Part shown: positions 32,324 to 41,310 of the stretch, piece by piece
Layout of the letters: the number at the start of each line of letters is the position of its first letter
Numbering within the stretch: position 1 is the first letter of the stretch
Source of the DNA: Streptosporangiaceae bacterium NEAU-GS5
GTDB lineage: Bacteria; Actinomycetota; Actinomycetes; Streptosporangiales; Streptosporangiaceae
Length of the DNA stretch: 64,000 bases
Reading direction: 5' to 3'
Assembly: GCA_017592665.1 (NCBI GenBank)
Contig: JAGFNW010000008.1
Coordinates: 124,001 to 188,000, forward strand
Position numbers and translations under genes: made by a program
The notes under the pieces: model-generated
The model's database searches: none
What the model saw: the letters and a program-made list of their open reading frames with translations, nothing else
Told to the model about the DNA's origin: nothing

Positions 32324-32346
32324 GTACCGGGGGGTGGGACAGATGG

Positions 32347-35300
32347 TCAGATGCCGCCGTGCCTGGCCCAGAAGCTGACCGACGTGAGCGAACTCCAGGC
32401 CGAGTGGACCTCCTCAACAGCACGGTGGACGACGCCGTGGAACGCGTGCTGGGTTTCGTAGCCGAGGAAACCAGCGTGGATGGGCGCCCAGAACTCCTCG
32501 GCGCGGCGCGCCCTGGACAGACCCGCGGCGATGTTGTCGAAGGCGAACGCCTTCTGCAGGACGTCGGCCTGGCGGCTGGCCACCTCCCACGTCTGGCGGC
32601 CGTATCGCAGACCTTCCTTGATCGGGTTGTTCCACCTGCCCACCTGCGCGAGATCCATCGCGCCCAGCGCCAGCTTCCTCGCCTTGTCGGCCTCGACGAG
32701 GGCCCTGGTGCCGCGGAGCACACTCGTGCCGGCGCGCAGGGATCCGAGACCAGGAACGAGGGCGACCACTCCGACCGCGCAGTCGAAGCCCTTGCCCGAC
32801 GAGCAGTCCTTGCCCGCCTGTACGGCTCCCGCCACCACCGACACCGCGGTCAACGCCGGCGCCAGAACTTGGAGGGGCGGAATGACCGAGCAGGCCATCG
32901 CGGCGATCCCGGCGACCGCCGAGATCTGCCCCGCGTGGTCGTAGGCCCATTTGCCGGCTGACGCGCCGAAGTCGCCAACCGCGCTGACCCCGGCGGCCAC
33001 CTTGTTGCCGACGAAGCTGGCGACCGTGCTGAGGCTGGGCAGCTTGATCCCGAAGATGCGGCCATCGGGGTCGGCCATGGTCACCGGGTTGCCGCCGCCG
33101 TAGATGTACCCCTGCAGTTGCTGGGGGTCCTGGACGTCGACGACCGGGTCGACGCTGAGGAAGGCGCCGATCAGCGGGTCGTATTCGCGGGCGCCGATGT
33201 GGGTCAGGCCCGACGGGTCGTTGGTGCCGTTGACGAAGCCCTTGTCGCCGGTCCACGACGCCGGCGACGATCCGCGCAGCCCTCCGAACGGAAGGGTCCG
33301 GCGGCGGCTCACCGAAAGGTCGCTCGCCTTGATGACGGCCTCGGCCGTGTTGTGGTGGTCCTGCGCCGTCCACGCCAGACCGGCGGCGGTCCGTACGGCG
33401 ATGGCCGTGCCTTGATGGCTGTAGTAACGGGTGCCGGTGACCGTGCCGCCCGACCTGCGCAGCTCCAGGCCGCCCGGGAGATAGAGCGTGGTGCCGCCGG
33501 GATCGCGGCGCAGCATCCGGTCGCCGTCCACGGTGTACAGCAGCGTGGTGGTCTGCCCGCCTTGGGTGGAGGTCGCGAGCCGACCTTCGCTGTCCCAGGT
33601 CATCGTGGTAGTCGTGGCGCCGGCGGTTCTGCTGGTGGTGTTGCCGGCGGCGTCGTAGCCATAGGTGTCCGAGGCGCCCCCGGTCTTGTCCACGCGGGCG
33701 ACGGCGTGGCCCTGGGCGCGCTGGACGTAGTCGCGGACGGTGTCGGTGGCGCCGTGCCAGGTCTCCAGGTCCCGGCCGCTGGTCGTGTTGTAGGCGTAGG
33801 AGTGCCAGTAGGGCGCGGGTCCGCCGAGCGCGGCGACGGTGCGGGACGCCGGGGCGCAGTCGCCGAGGCGCGGCGTCCACGCCTCGGTCAGGCGGCGCAG
33901 CGAGTCGCGGGCGTAGCACTGGTAGTCGGCGATCTGGCCGCCGTTCGGTGTGTCGGCGATCCGGGTGATGTCGCCCGCGTCGCTGTAGGTGTAGCCGAAG
34001 TCGAACACCTCGTTCTTCAGCTCCGGCACGACGGAACTGCTGACGGCGCGGCCCGTGGGCTCGTCGATCAGGTTGGTCTGCCAGACCCGGGCGCCTTCCT
34101 GGCCGAGGATGCGCTGGGTCAGCTGGCCGATCTGGTTGTAGATCGCGTCGTTGACGTAGGTCTGCGATCCGGACATCAGATAGGTGGGGTCGCCCACGGC
34201 GTTGTAGCCGTACGAGATGGTCTCGGCGGCCAGGCCGCCCACGGCGGGCGTGGTGGTCGTGGCTATCTGGCCGTCCTGCTTGTAGGTGGTGCCGAAGGTG
34301 TACGAACCGGCCAGAGCCCCCTCCGCGGGCGGGATGGTGAGCGTGGATCCGAGAGGGCGGCCCTCGGCGTCGTAGCCGGTGACCTCCGAGACATATTGGT
34401 TGCTTCCGTCGTAGCGGATGGTCTTGGCCGGGCGGCCCACGCCGCCCGCCGCGGTGTCGTAGAACCACTCGGCACGTTTCGCCCCGGTCGCCGAGCCGTC
34501 CCGGAGGCTCGTCTTACGCCCGAGGTCGTCATAGGTGTAGGCGAGCACGACGTCCCGCGCGTCCTTGGTCGTCAGGAGCTGACCGGCGGCGTCGAAGGTG
34601 GAGTCGACCGTGCCCAGGTCGGGGTCCACGGTCTTGATCTTGCGGCCGCGCTGGTCGTAGGTGTAGGTCCACACGTTGCCGCCGGGATCGGTCACCGTGG
34701 CGAGGTCGCCGTCGTGGGTGTAGGTGTAGCGGGTCGCGTCGAAGGCGGCGCCGCGGTACTGCCGCAGCTCGACGGTGTGACCGCGGGCGTCCACGAGCGT
34801 CTCGGTCGTGGTGCCCCCGTCGGGCGGCGTCACCGTGGACCGGTCACCGCCGAACGTGGTCACCGTCTTCCACTTGAACACGCCGTTGGCTTTGTAGTCC
34901 TCCTCGATGACCCGGCCGGCTCCGTCGTAGCGCTTCTCGGTCACCGACGGGATGGCCACGAGCGGGGTGACCAGTGTCGTGCCCGGCGGGCTCGCGTCCT
35001 GGTAGTACGGCGCCGAGGTCCAGGCGATCTGGCCGCTGGTGTTGTACACCGTGTCGCTGATCAGCCGGCCGCCGCCGACCGCCTGCTCCTGGGTCTGCCG
35101 GGAGCGCAGCAACCCGTCGAAGATCGCTATCGACGTCAGGTACTTGTTGGTCCCGTTGGGCAGCAGCTTCTTGGTGGTGACGGCGGTGGGCGAGGTTCCG
35201 GTCAGCGCGTACGCGAAGATCAGGTTTGCGCCCTGGGTCGCCGGGTCCCGGCCGGGCAGCCAGGCGCTGGTGAGCCGGCCGACCGCGTCGTAGCGCAGTT

Positions 35301-38300
35301 CGGTCGTGCCGTGGTTGACGTCGAGGATGGACGTGGGCTGCTGCCACGCGATGTCCATCGTCTTGGTGGTCTTCCTGCCGAGCGCGTCGGTCGTCGTGAC
35401 GCTGGTCACCGGACCCGCGACGGCCGGAACGTAGGCCGTGGCCGTGGTGCGGCCGAGCGCGTCCGCCGAGGACGTCGTCCGCCCGTTCGCGTCGTACGAC
35501 GTGGTCGCGGTGGTCACCCACGCCGGGGTGGCGCCGGACCACGAGCCGACCTCCTCGGTCTTGACCACCAGGCCGCGCGTGGGGAGCGTGCCGTACGGCT
35601 TGGCCGGATCGTCGTAGTAGCTGCGCGTCATCGACACGACGTCACCGGGAATGCTCGGGGTGGCGGTGCAGGCCGCGCCGTAGACGTCCACCTCGCCGGT
35701 CTTGTCGCGGATCGCGTCGCCCGCCAGGTAGGTGGTCCTGGTGCACAGGTCGTCGGCGGTGGTCGACTCGGCGCCCAGGTCGGCGACCTCGATCGGCAGG
35801 TTGTCGGCGTTGACCTTCGTGATCGTCTTGTCCCAGCGCGTCGTGTCGTTCCACGTCAGGTGGGTGCGGTTCGCGGTCACCGCGGTCGAGGTCATGTACG
35901 ACCGCAGCGGCCCGCCCTGCGCGTTGGTCCCGGTCTGGGTGAACGCGGGCTCGGTCAGCGTCCCGGTCAGCCAGGTCCCGCCCAGCCCGTCATAGGTGAT
36001 CCGCTCGCGCTCCATCCCTGACAGGGCGTCGTGGTCCTCGATGGCCTTGGAGTGCGGGTCGCCGGTGCCGTCCAGCGAGTCCTTCACCCACACGTCCCGT
36101 ACGCCCGTGGTCTGCTTGTCGCCGTCCATGCCGCGGAAGTAGCGATATTCGATGGCCGTCTGCGGCCCGGACTCGAGGCCCGTGCGCACCCGGACCTTGC
36201 CGTAGCCGCGCCACTGCCCCCACGTCCGCTTCTTCTCCTTGACCAGCTCGGAGTTGTCGTAGTGCCACGCCGGAGTGTCGAGGTAGTCGTAGTTGGTCTG
36301 CTCGTGGGTGAATCCGCCGGTGTTGTCGTACACGTCGATGCGGGACACCACGTACTTGTGGAACCAGTCCAAGGTCGGCTCGGCGCCGTCCGGCGAGTAA
36401 TACTGCGGCATGCAGCGCTTGGTGTTGGTCGGAGCGCTCGGCAGCGCGGCCCGGGTGCAGTCCCCCGGCAGATAGGTGATGCCGATCTGGGCCCCCGACT
36501 CGGTCGTGATCGACACGATCCGGAACCGGTTCAGGGCCGTACGTCCGTCGCTCGGCCCGTCGACGCGGTTGGGGAACGGATCGGCGCCCGGCGAGAACAC
36601 GACCTCCGGATCGGAGACCGACGCGCCGTTCTTGATCCCGGAGCCGGTCCTGGTGAGCCCGTCCAGCCACATCGGCACGCCTTCGCGCCGGCTCGAGCCG
36701 GCGTTCAGGTACGACTGCCGCAGGTTCCACGACTCCACCGTGCGGAACTGCGCCGGGCTCATCGAGGTGTCCCAGACCTGGGCTCTGACCTTCGCCAGCC
36801 GCTTCTGCGTCCAGAACGTGGGGGAAAGTTGCGTGGTGCACGTCGAGACGCAGTATTGGTCCCACGGCGTGTCCGGCCATGACGCGGCGACCGCCTGGTT
36901 CGACGAGTCGAAGCAGGTCGCGCCCGGAAGGCACCGGTCGGCGACGTCGAAGACGACCCGGGACGACGGCTGGGCCTGATCGGTCCGCGCGCCGTAGTCG
37001 ATCCGCGCCAGCCAGCCGCCGCGATCGTAGGTGGTCCGCTTCCCCGGGTCGCCTTCCCGACCGTACGCACCGGTCTCCTTGGCGTAGAACAGGCTCATCG
37101 TGTTGCCGCTCGGGTCGACGACGTAGTCGAGGTTCCACCGCCACGGCTGCGTCCGGCGCGACGCCGCGAAGTCGCCGGCGGTGTAACCGGGCTCGCCCGG
37201 ATGGTTGCCGTAGACCTGCGTCGACCAGATCGCGTTCGAGTCGGCCTGCTTGCCGAAGAAGTACTGCGTGCCGTCGAGCGTGGTCACCTTCCAGTAGCCG
37301 CCGGTCGACTCCACCTTCGAGCCGTCGTCGGAGACGCCCTTCCACCGGCCGCCGCCCACGTCGATCAGCTCGGTGGACCGGCCGTTCAGCGACATGGTCG
37401 CGTTCGCCTTCCACCAGCACTGGTCGCCGGTCTTCAGGTCCTTGTTGTTGGGGTCCTGGTCGTCCACCTTGTCGGTGTCTTCCGCACACGACTTGTAGGT
37501 CCGCTCGATGTAGCCGGTCCACAGATCCCAGCCGTCACCGACCCAGGAGCCCTGCGAGTTGGTGCCGCCGGTGCGCCCGTCGACCGACTGCGAGGAGTAG
37601 GAGAAGGTCAGCGACGGCGCGGGACCGCCCGCCGCGGCCGGCAGCCGCAGCGGATACGACCAGGAGAACGCGCCCGTCTGCTGCGACACCTGCCACGTCG
37701 ACGCCGGCGTCAGCGACGTCGCCGTGTAGTCGCCGTTCTCCCCCGATGGCCCGGCGGTGGCCGCCAGCAAGGTCGGCGAACCGTCCGAGGCCAGCGTCAC
37801 CTGCCCTTCGAGGGAGCTTGCGGCCTTGGTGTACGGCACCGGGGTGGCCGCCGCGCAGCCCTTCACCTCCGGCGTGGTCAGCACGCAGGCTGGTAACTGG
37901 ACCAGACGCAGCCGCGACGCCCAGTCGCCGCCGTACGCCGTCGCGAACCCTGAATAGTCGAGGTTCACCGCCACAGGACCGGGCTGCGCCAGACCGTCGG
38001 CCCGCGCCAGCGACACCAGCACGCCCGGGATCCCCGACCGCCGCGCCGCCTGCTGGTCGAACACCCTGACCCCGACCTTGCCGGGCGGGGAGCCCGCCTT
38101 GGCGCTCAAACCGGCCGGTCTGCCCACGGACACCGGTGACCGCCCCGCGCGGGTCAACCCGGCCTGTACGGCCGCTGCTCCGCTCAGATCCACCACATCG
38201 GTGGAAGCCGGCGGAAAGGCCGGTTGCTCCGGCACGCCCACCCGTGGCGGCGGCTTCACCGGGAGGGCGGTGCCGCCGACCGCGTCCTTGACGGGGATGC

Positions 38301-38409
38301 TCACCACATCGACGGGCACCGGCGGCGCCCACGCCGGTGCCGCGGCGAACACCGGAGCCTGAACTCCGGCGAGCGCGAGCACGATCACCCCAATGATGCT
38401 CTTCTTCAT
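32347..38409 (-). CDS. Secreted RHS-repeat protein, polymorphic-toxin type
   Basis: 2020 residues from ATG 38409 with GGGAG upstream. A signal peptide (IIGVIVLALAGVQAPVFAAA), then a proline-rich part, a SpvB/TcdB-like region (PSLTFSYSSQSVDGRTGGTN), many YD/RHS repeats (GNVWTYTYDQRGRKIKTVD, YAYTYDDLGR-like), and the RHS core end YDPLIGAFLSVDPVVDVQDP with G-G-N-P-V-T-M-A-D-P-D-G near residue 1782. The ~238-residue tail after it is the variable, possibly toxic part, with a hydrophobic stretch and two Cys (DCSSGKGFDC); no known nuclease motif was recognised. No immunity gene lies downstream: the next gene is on the other strand beyond a terminator. Likely wall-associated or secreted. Confidence 0.88.
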   Translation of the reverse strand: MKKSIIGVIVLALAGVQAPVFAAAPAWAPPVPVDVVSIPVKDAVGGTALPVKPPPRVGVPEQPAFPPASTDVVDLSGAAAVQAGLTRAGRSPVSVGRPAGLSAKAGSPPGKVGVRVFDQQAARRSGIPGVLVSLARADGLAQPGPVAVNLDYSGFATAYGGDWASRLRLVQLPACVLTTPEVKGCAAATPVPYTKAASSLEGQVTLASDGSPTLLAATAGPSGENGDYTATSLTPASTWQVSQQTGAFSWSYPLRLPAAAGGPAPSLTFSYSSQSVDGRTGGTNSQGSWVGDGWDLWTGYIERTYKSCAEDTDKVDDQDPNNKDLKTGDQCWWKANATMSLNGRSTELIDVGGGRWKGVSDDGSKVESTGGYWKVTTLDGTQYFFGKQADSNAIWSTQVYGNHPGEPGYTAGDFAASRRTQPWRWNLDYVVDPSGNTMSLFYAKETGAYGREGDPGKRTTYDRGGWLARIDYGARTDQAQPSSRVVFDVADRCLPGATCFDSSNQAVAASWPDTPWDQYCVSTCTTQLSPTFWTQKRLAKVRAQVWDTSMSPAQFRTVESWNLRQSYLNAGSSRREGVPMWLDGLTRTGSGIKNGASVSDPEVVFSPGADPFPNRVDGPSDGRTALNRFRIVSITTESGAQIGITYLPGDCTRAALPSAPTNTKRCMPQYYSPDGAEPTLDWFHKYVVSRIDVYDNTGGFTHEQTNYDYLDTPAWHYDNSELVKEKKRTWGQWRGYGKVRVRTGLESGPQTAIEYRYFRGMDGDKQTTGVRDVWVKDSLDGTGDPHSKAIEDHDALSGMERERITYDGLGGTWLTGTLTEPAFTQTGTNAQGGPLRSYMTSTAVTANRTHLTWNDTTRWDKTITKVNADNLPIEVADLGAESTTADDLCTRTTYLAGDAIRDKTGEVDVYGAACTATPSIPGDVVSMTRSYYDDPAKPYGTLPTRGLVVKTEEVGSWSGATPAWVTTATTSYDANGRTTSSADALGRTTATAYVPAVAGPVTSVTTTDALGRKTTKTMDIAWQQPTSILDVNHGTTELRYDAVGRLTSAWLPGRDPATQGANLIFAYALTGTSPTAVTTKKLLPNGTNKYLTSIAIFDGLLRSRQTQEQAVGGGRLISDTVYNTSGQIAWTSAPYYQDASPPGTTLVTPLVAIPSVTEKRYDGAGRVIEEDYKANGVFKWKTVTTFGGDRSTVTPPDGGTTTETLVDARGHTVELRQYRGAAFDATRYTYTHDGDLATVTDPGGNVWTYTYDQRGRKIKTVDPDLGTVDSTFDAAGQLLTTKDARDVVLAYTYDDLGRKTSLRDGSATGAKRAEWFYDTAAGGVGRPAKTIRYDGSNQYVSEVTGYDAEGRPLGSTLTIPPAEGALAGSYTFGTTYKQDGQIATTTTPAVGGLAAETISYGYNAVGDPTYLMSGSQTYVNDAIYNQIGQLTQRILGQEGARVWQTNLIDEPTGRAVSSSVVPELKNEVFDFGYTYSDAGDITRIADTPNGGQIADYQCYARDSLRRLTEAWTPRLGDCAPASRTVAALGGPAPYWHSYAYNTTSGRDLETWHGATDTVRDYVQRAQGHAVARVDKTGGASDTYGYDAAGNTTSRTAGATTTTMTWDSEGRLATSTQGGQTTTLLYTVDGDRMLRRDPGGTTLYLPGGLELRRSGGTVTGTRYYSHQGTAIAVRTAAGLAWTAQDHHNTAEAVIKASDLSVSRRRTLPFGGLRGSSPASWTGDKGFVNGTNDPSGLTHIGAREYDPLIGAFLSVDPVVDVQDPQQLQGYIYGGGNPVTMADPDGRIFGIKLPSLSTVASFVGNKVAAGVSAVGDFGASAGKWAYDHAGQISAVAGIAAMACSVIPPLQVLAPALTAVSVVAGAVQAGKDCSSGKGFDCAVGVVALVPGLGSLRAGTSVLRGTRALVEADKARKLALGAMDLAQVGRWNNPIKEGLRYGRQTWEVASRQADVLQKAFAFDNIAAGLSRARRAEEFWAPIHAGFLGYETQHAFHGVVHRAVEEVHSAWSSLTSVSFWARHGGI

Positions 38410-38438
38410 CGTCGCTCCCAGGGAGTGTCAGACACGAC

Positions 38439-41144
38439 TTACGCCTGTGCCATGTCGCTGGAGATCTCACTCGCCGTGAGGACCTTCTGATAGACCGCCA
38501 CCCGGTCGACCGCGCCGGACCACAGCTGGGTCCTGGCTCCGACGGCCTTGGCGCCGCCGATGACCCAGCCGCCCGCGGCCGACCAGGTGCTGGTGAAGGC
38601 CTTGGTGTCGGTGTCGTCGAAGTTCAGGCCGCCGACGAAGATCCGGATCCTGCCGTTGGCCTTGTCGTAGGTGCCCGTGAGATGGACCCAGTCCGTACCG
38701 GCCGATTCGGTGGAGCAGGCGGCCGTCTCGGCGCCGCCGTCCGCGGCGAACATCGCGAAGCACCACGCGGGGTCGGCCCCGGCGGCCCCGTCGACGTCGA
38801 GATCCGTCCGGTACTGCAGCCGGAACTGTGAGCCCGAGGCGCCGTCCTGCGACACCGCGGTGATCGGCGCGGCCGTCAGGCCCGACAGCCGCACCCAGGC
38901 GGTCACCGTGAACGAGGCCGTGGTGTCGATGACCGGATTGGCGGTCGTCCAGTGGGCCGTGCCGTTCAAGGACAGCGCGCCGCCGGCTCCGCCCCTGCCC
39001 TGGGTCCACAGTGCCGTGCCTGCGCCGAGGGCGAGCGGATATCCCGTGGGCGCGGACGCGGCCGAGGTGCCCGTCCCCTCGTTGAGGCCCCACACCCACG
39101 ACTTGGTCGCGGCGGGCTTCACCAGGAACTCGTACGTCGCGGTGGTCAGGTTCCCCGCCAGGTCGGCCGCCCGCATGCTGAGGACGTTGACCCCGTCGCG
39201 ATCCGGTGTGACGTCACCGGTCCAGGTGTCGGCGCTCGTCGCGTCGGACCACCCCTTGTTCACGCCGTTCAGCGTCAGCTCGAACTTCGACGCGCCGCTC
39301 GCGGTGATCGTGAACGTGCCCGGCTGGCCGGAGCCGCCGCTCCAGACGCCGGTCGACTTGGCAGGATAGGCGGCCGACGACGCGCCGAGCCCCGTCGGCG
39401 GCGAGGTGTCGACGGTGAAGTCGAACCAGCTCGTGTATCCGCCGCAGAGGTAGGCGTCGCAGCCGCGCACCCGCCAGGAGTACGCGCCCTGCGGCAGCGC
39501 CGGGGTCACCTGCCATGGCGCGGCCTGGTCCACCGCCCGGTTGGTCACCGCTGTACCGGAGGCCGCCTTCAGCGTGGCGCGGGTGGCCTGGTCGTAGACC
39601 TCGAACTCGACCCGGCTGAGGGTGCCGCCGTTGGGATCGTCGGGGATGGCCTGGAGGGTCGGCGTCCCGGAGCGCACCTGCGCGCCGGACGCGGCGCACG
39701 AGGAGCCGCAGTCGGTGGTGATCTGCTGGGTCCTCGGCACGCTCGGGGTGTGGTTGAAGGTCACCTGCAGCGCGATGCTGCCCGGCAGGAAGTACGACCA
39801 GCTGTACTGGTCGGTCTCGTAGCGCGCCCGCAGGGCGTAGGTGATGGTGGTGTTGCCGGCGGTGACGGCCGACTGGAGCTGGCCGTCCAGGGTCCCGCCC
39901 GCGCCCTCGTCGAAGATCTGCTGGTCGTCGGGGTCGGGACAGCTGCTCTCGTTGGCCTCGAACTTCTTGGTCCCGACCAGCGTGAACGTGGAGCCCTTGG
40001 TGGAGTTCCAGGTGGCGGCCGACATGTTGCTGATGTAGCTGGCCCGCCACAGTTGCTCGTCGGCGCCGTCACAGGCGGCCACGTGATCGGCGGTGGCCAC
40101 GAACTGCGCGGAGATGATCTTCGAGCCGCTCATCTCGCCGATGGCGAACTGCATGAACGTCCGCCACGTGCAGTCGGTGTTCCACTGGTTGCCGACCCGC
40201 ATGCCCGCGCGATATTGGGTGTAGTACGAGGTCCCCGGGCTGCACTCGTTGACGTGGGTCCAGTTGCTGCCCATGTTGGGCTTGCTGAACGCGGGATCGA
40301 TGTACATGGGGAACGTGGCGTCCGCGGCACGCAACATGTCGAGTGCGGGCGTGAGCGTCAGCTCCGTGTCGGTGGCCGCGACCGCCATCCGCTCGACCCG
40401 GTGCGGGACCTGCTCCGAGATCGGCAGCGCCGTGCTCACGGGCGTGTCCCACATCAGCGCGGCGCCCGAGGCGAACAGCACCGTGCCCGCGCCGTCGACC
40501 ACCTCCAGCGCGTCGCCGTTGTGCCGGATCGAGGCGCCCCTGCGGTCAAGGCGGAACCGGAGCCGCTCCAGCGCGGGGTTGGCGGCAGCCTGCGCGGTCC
40601 GTACGACCAGCAGCTGGGTGAACCCGGCCGGTGTGGCACTGAGCCGCAGGTCCACGCCGGGCAGCACGTCTGGATAGGTGGCGGTGTCCCCCGACAGCAC
40701 CGGAGTGGGCAGCGGCCACGGCGCCAGCAGGCCGACCTGCGCGTCCGGCGCGCCGAGCGTCACCAGCGGGGCAAGGCCGCCCCCTGAGAACCGGACGTCG
40801 GCCGTGATCGCGCCAGCCACCACGCCGCCGTCCGCGTCGAACCGCAGCGAGGTGTCGATCGGACGCCATCCGTCCCGCGTGCGGACCCGCTGCGGCTCCA
40901 GCGCCTTGATCGCGGTGAGCGTGCCGTCCGGGTTCGCGAGCACCTGATCCGTCTCGGTCCGCGCGGACAGATCTTCGATCCGCCTGCCGCAGCGGGCCGC
41001 GTCCACGAGCGCGCCGCGCTGGGTCGGAGCCGCTACCCCGCATGGCGGCGGCGCCGCGGCGCTCCGCGGAACGGGTTGTAACACCAGCCCGGCGGCCAGC
41101 AGCGCCACCGCCGATCCGACCCGCGTCCAACTGCCCACGCCCAT
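38439..41144 (-). CDS. Secreted LamG/concanavalin-like domain protein, RHS partner
   Basis: 901 residues with a signal peptide (ALLAAGLVLQPVPRSAAA). The N-terminal ~330 residues are a DNRLRE-like beta region; the middle has the SPGTSYYTQYRAGMRVGNQW segment and Fn3-like parts (PGTFTITASGASKFELTLNG); the last ~200 residues are LamG (GRGGAGGALSLNGTAHWTTA, SFTVTAWVRLSG, TGTYDKANGRIRIFVGG). Such proteins are co-encoded with actinobacterial RHS proteins; the RHS gene begins 29 bp after this stop, so they are one operon. Probably an adhesive or delivery component outside the cell. Confidence 0.85.
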   Translation of the reverse strand: MGVGSWTRVGSAVALLAAGLVLQPVPRSAAAPPPCGVAAPTQRGALVDAARCGRRIEDLSARTETDQVLANPDGTLTAIKALEPQRVRTRDGWRPIDTSLRFDADGGVVAGAITADVRFSGGGLAPLVTLGAPDAQVGLLAPWPLPTPVLSGDTATYPDVLPGVDLRLSATPAGFTQLLVVRTAQAAANPALERLRFRLDRRGASIRHNGDALEVVDGAGTVLFASGAALMWDTPVSTALPISEQVPHRVERMAVAATDTELTLTPALDMLRAADATFPMYIDPAFSKPNMGSNWTHVNECSPGTSYYTQYRAGMRVGNQWNTDCTWRTFMQFAIGEMSGSKIISAQFVATADHVAACDGADEQLWRASYISNMSAATWNSTKGSTFTLVGTKKFEANESSCPDPDDQQIFDEGAGGTLDGQLQSAVTAGNTTITYALRARYETDQYSWSYFLPGSIALQVTFNHTPSVPRTQQITTDCGSSCAASGAQVRSGTPTLQAIPDDPNGGTLSRVEFEVYDQATRATLKAASGTAVTNRAVDQAAPWQVTPALPQGAYSWRVRGCDAYLCGGYTSWFDFTVDTSPPTGLGASSAAYPAKSTGVWSGGSGQPGTFTITASGASKFELTLNGVNKGWSDATSADTWTGDVTPDRDGVNVLSMRAADLAGNLTTATYEFLVKPAATKSWVWGLNEGTGTSAASAPTGYPLALGAGTALWTQGRGGAGGALSLNGTAHWTTANPVIDTTASFTVTAWVRLSGLTAAPITAVSQDGASGSQFRLQYRTDLDVDGAAGADPAWCFAMFAADGGAETAACSTESAGTDWVHLTGTYDKANGRIRIFVGGLNFDDTDTKAFTSTWSAAGGWVIGGAKAVGARTQLWSGAVDRVAVYQKVLTASEISSDMAQA

Positions 41145-41310
41145 CCCCGCTCCACCCGTCTCTAGTGATCACGCCCGGCCAGGGCCGGGCACACTGCGTC
41201 ACTGTCGCGGGTGCGCTGTTATTCGGGCGTATATCGGCCGTATATCGGGCTTGTGGCACGTATACCGAGCGGATAGCGTGCGCTTTCGCCGGTACCAGAC
41301 AGGAGCCGCC

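Noticed and set aside
33118-36021. A 967-codon plus-strand frame opposite the RHS gene
   Set aside because: It mirrors the YD repeats of the minus-strand protein and has no start region or domain of its own.
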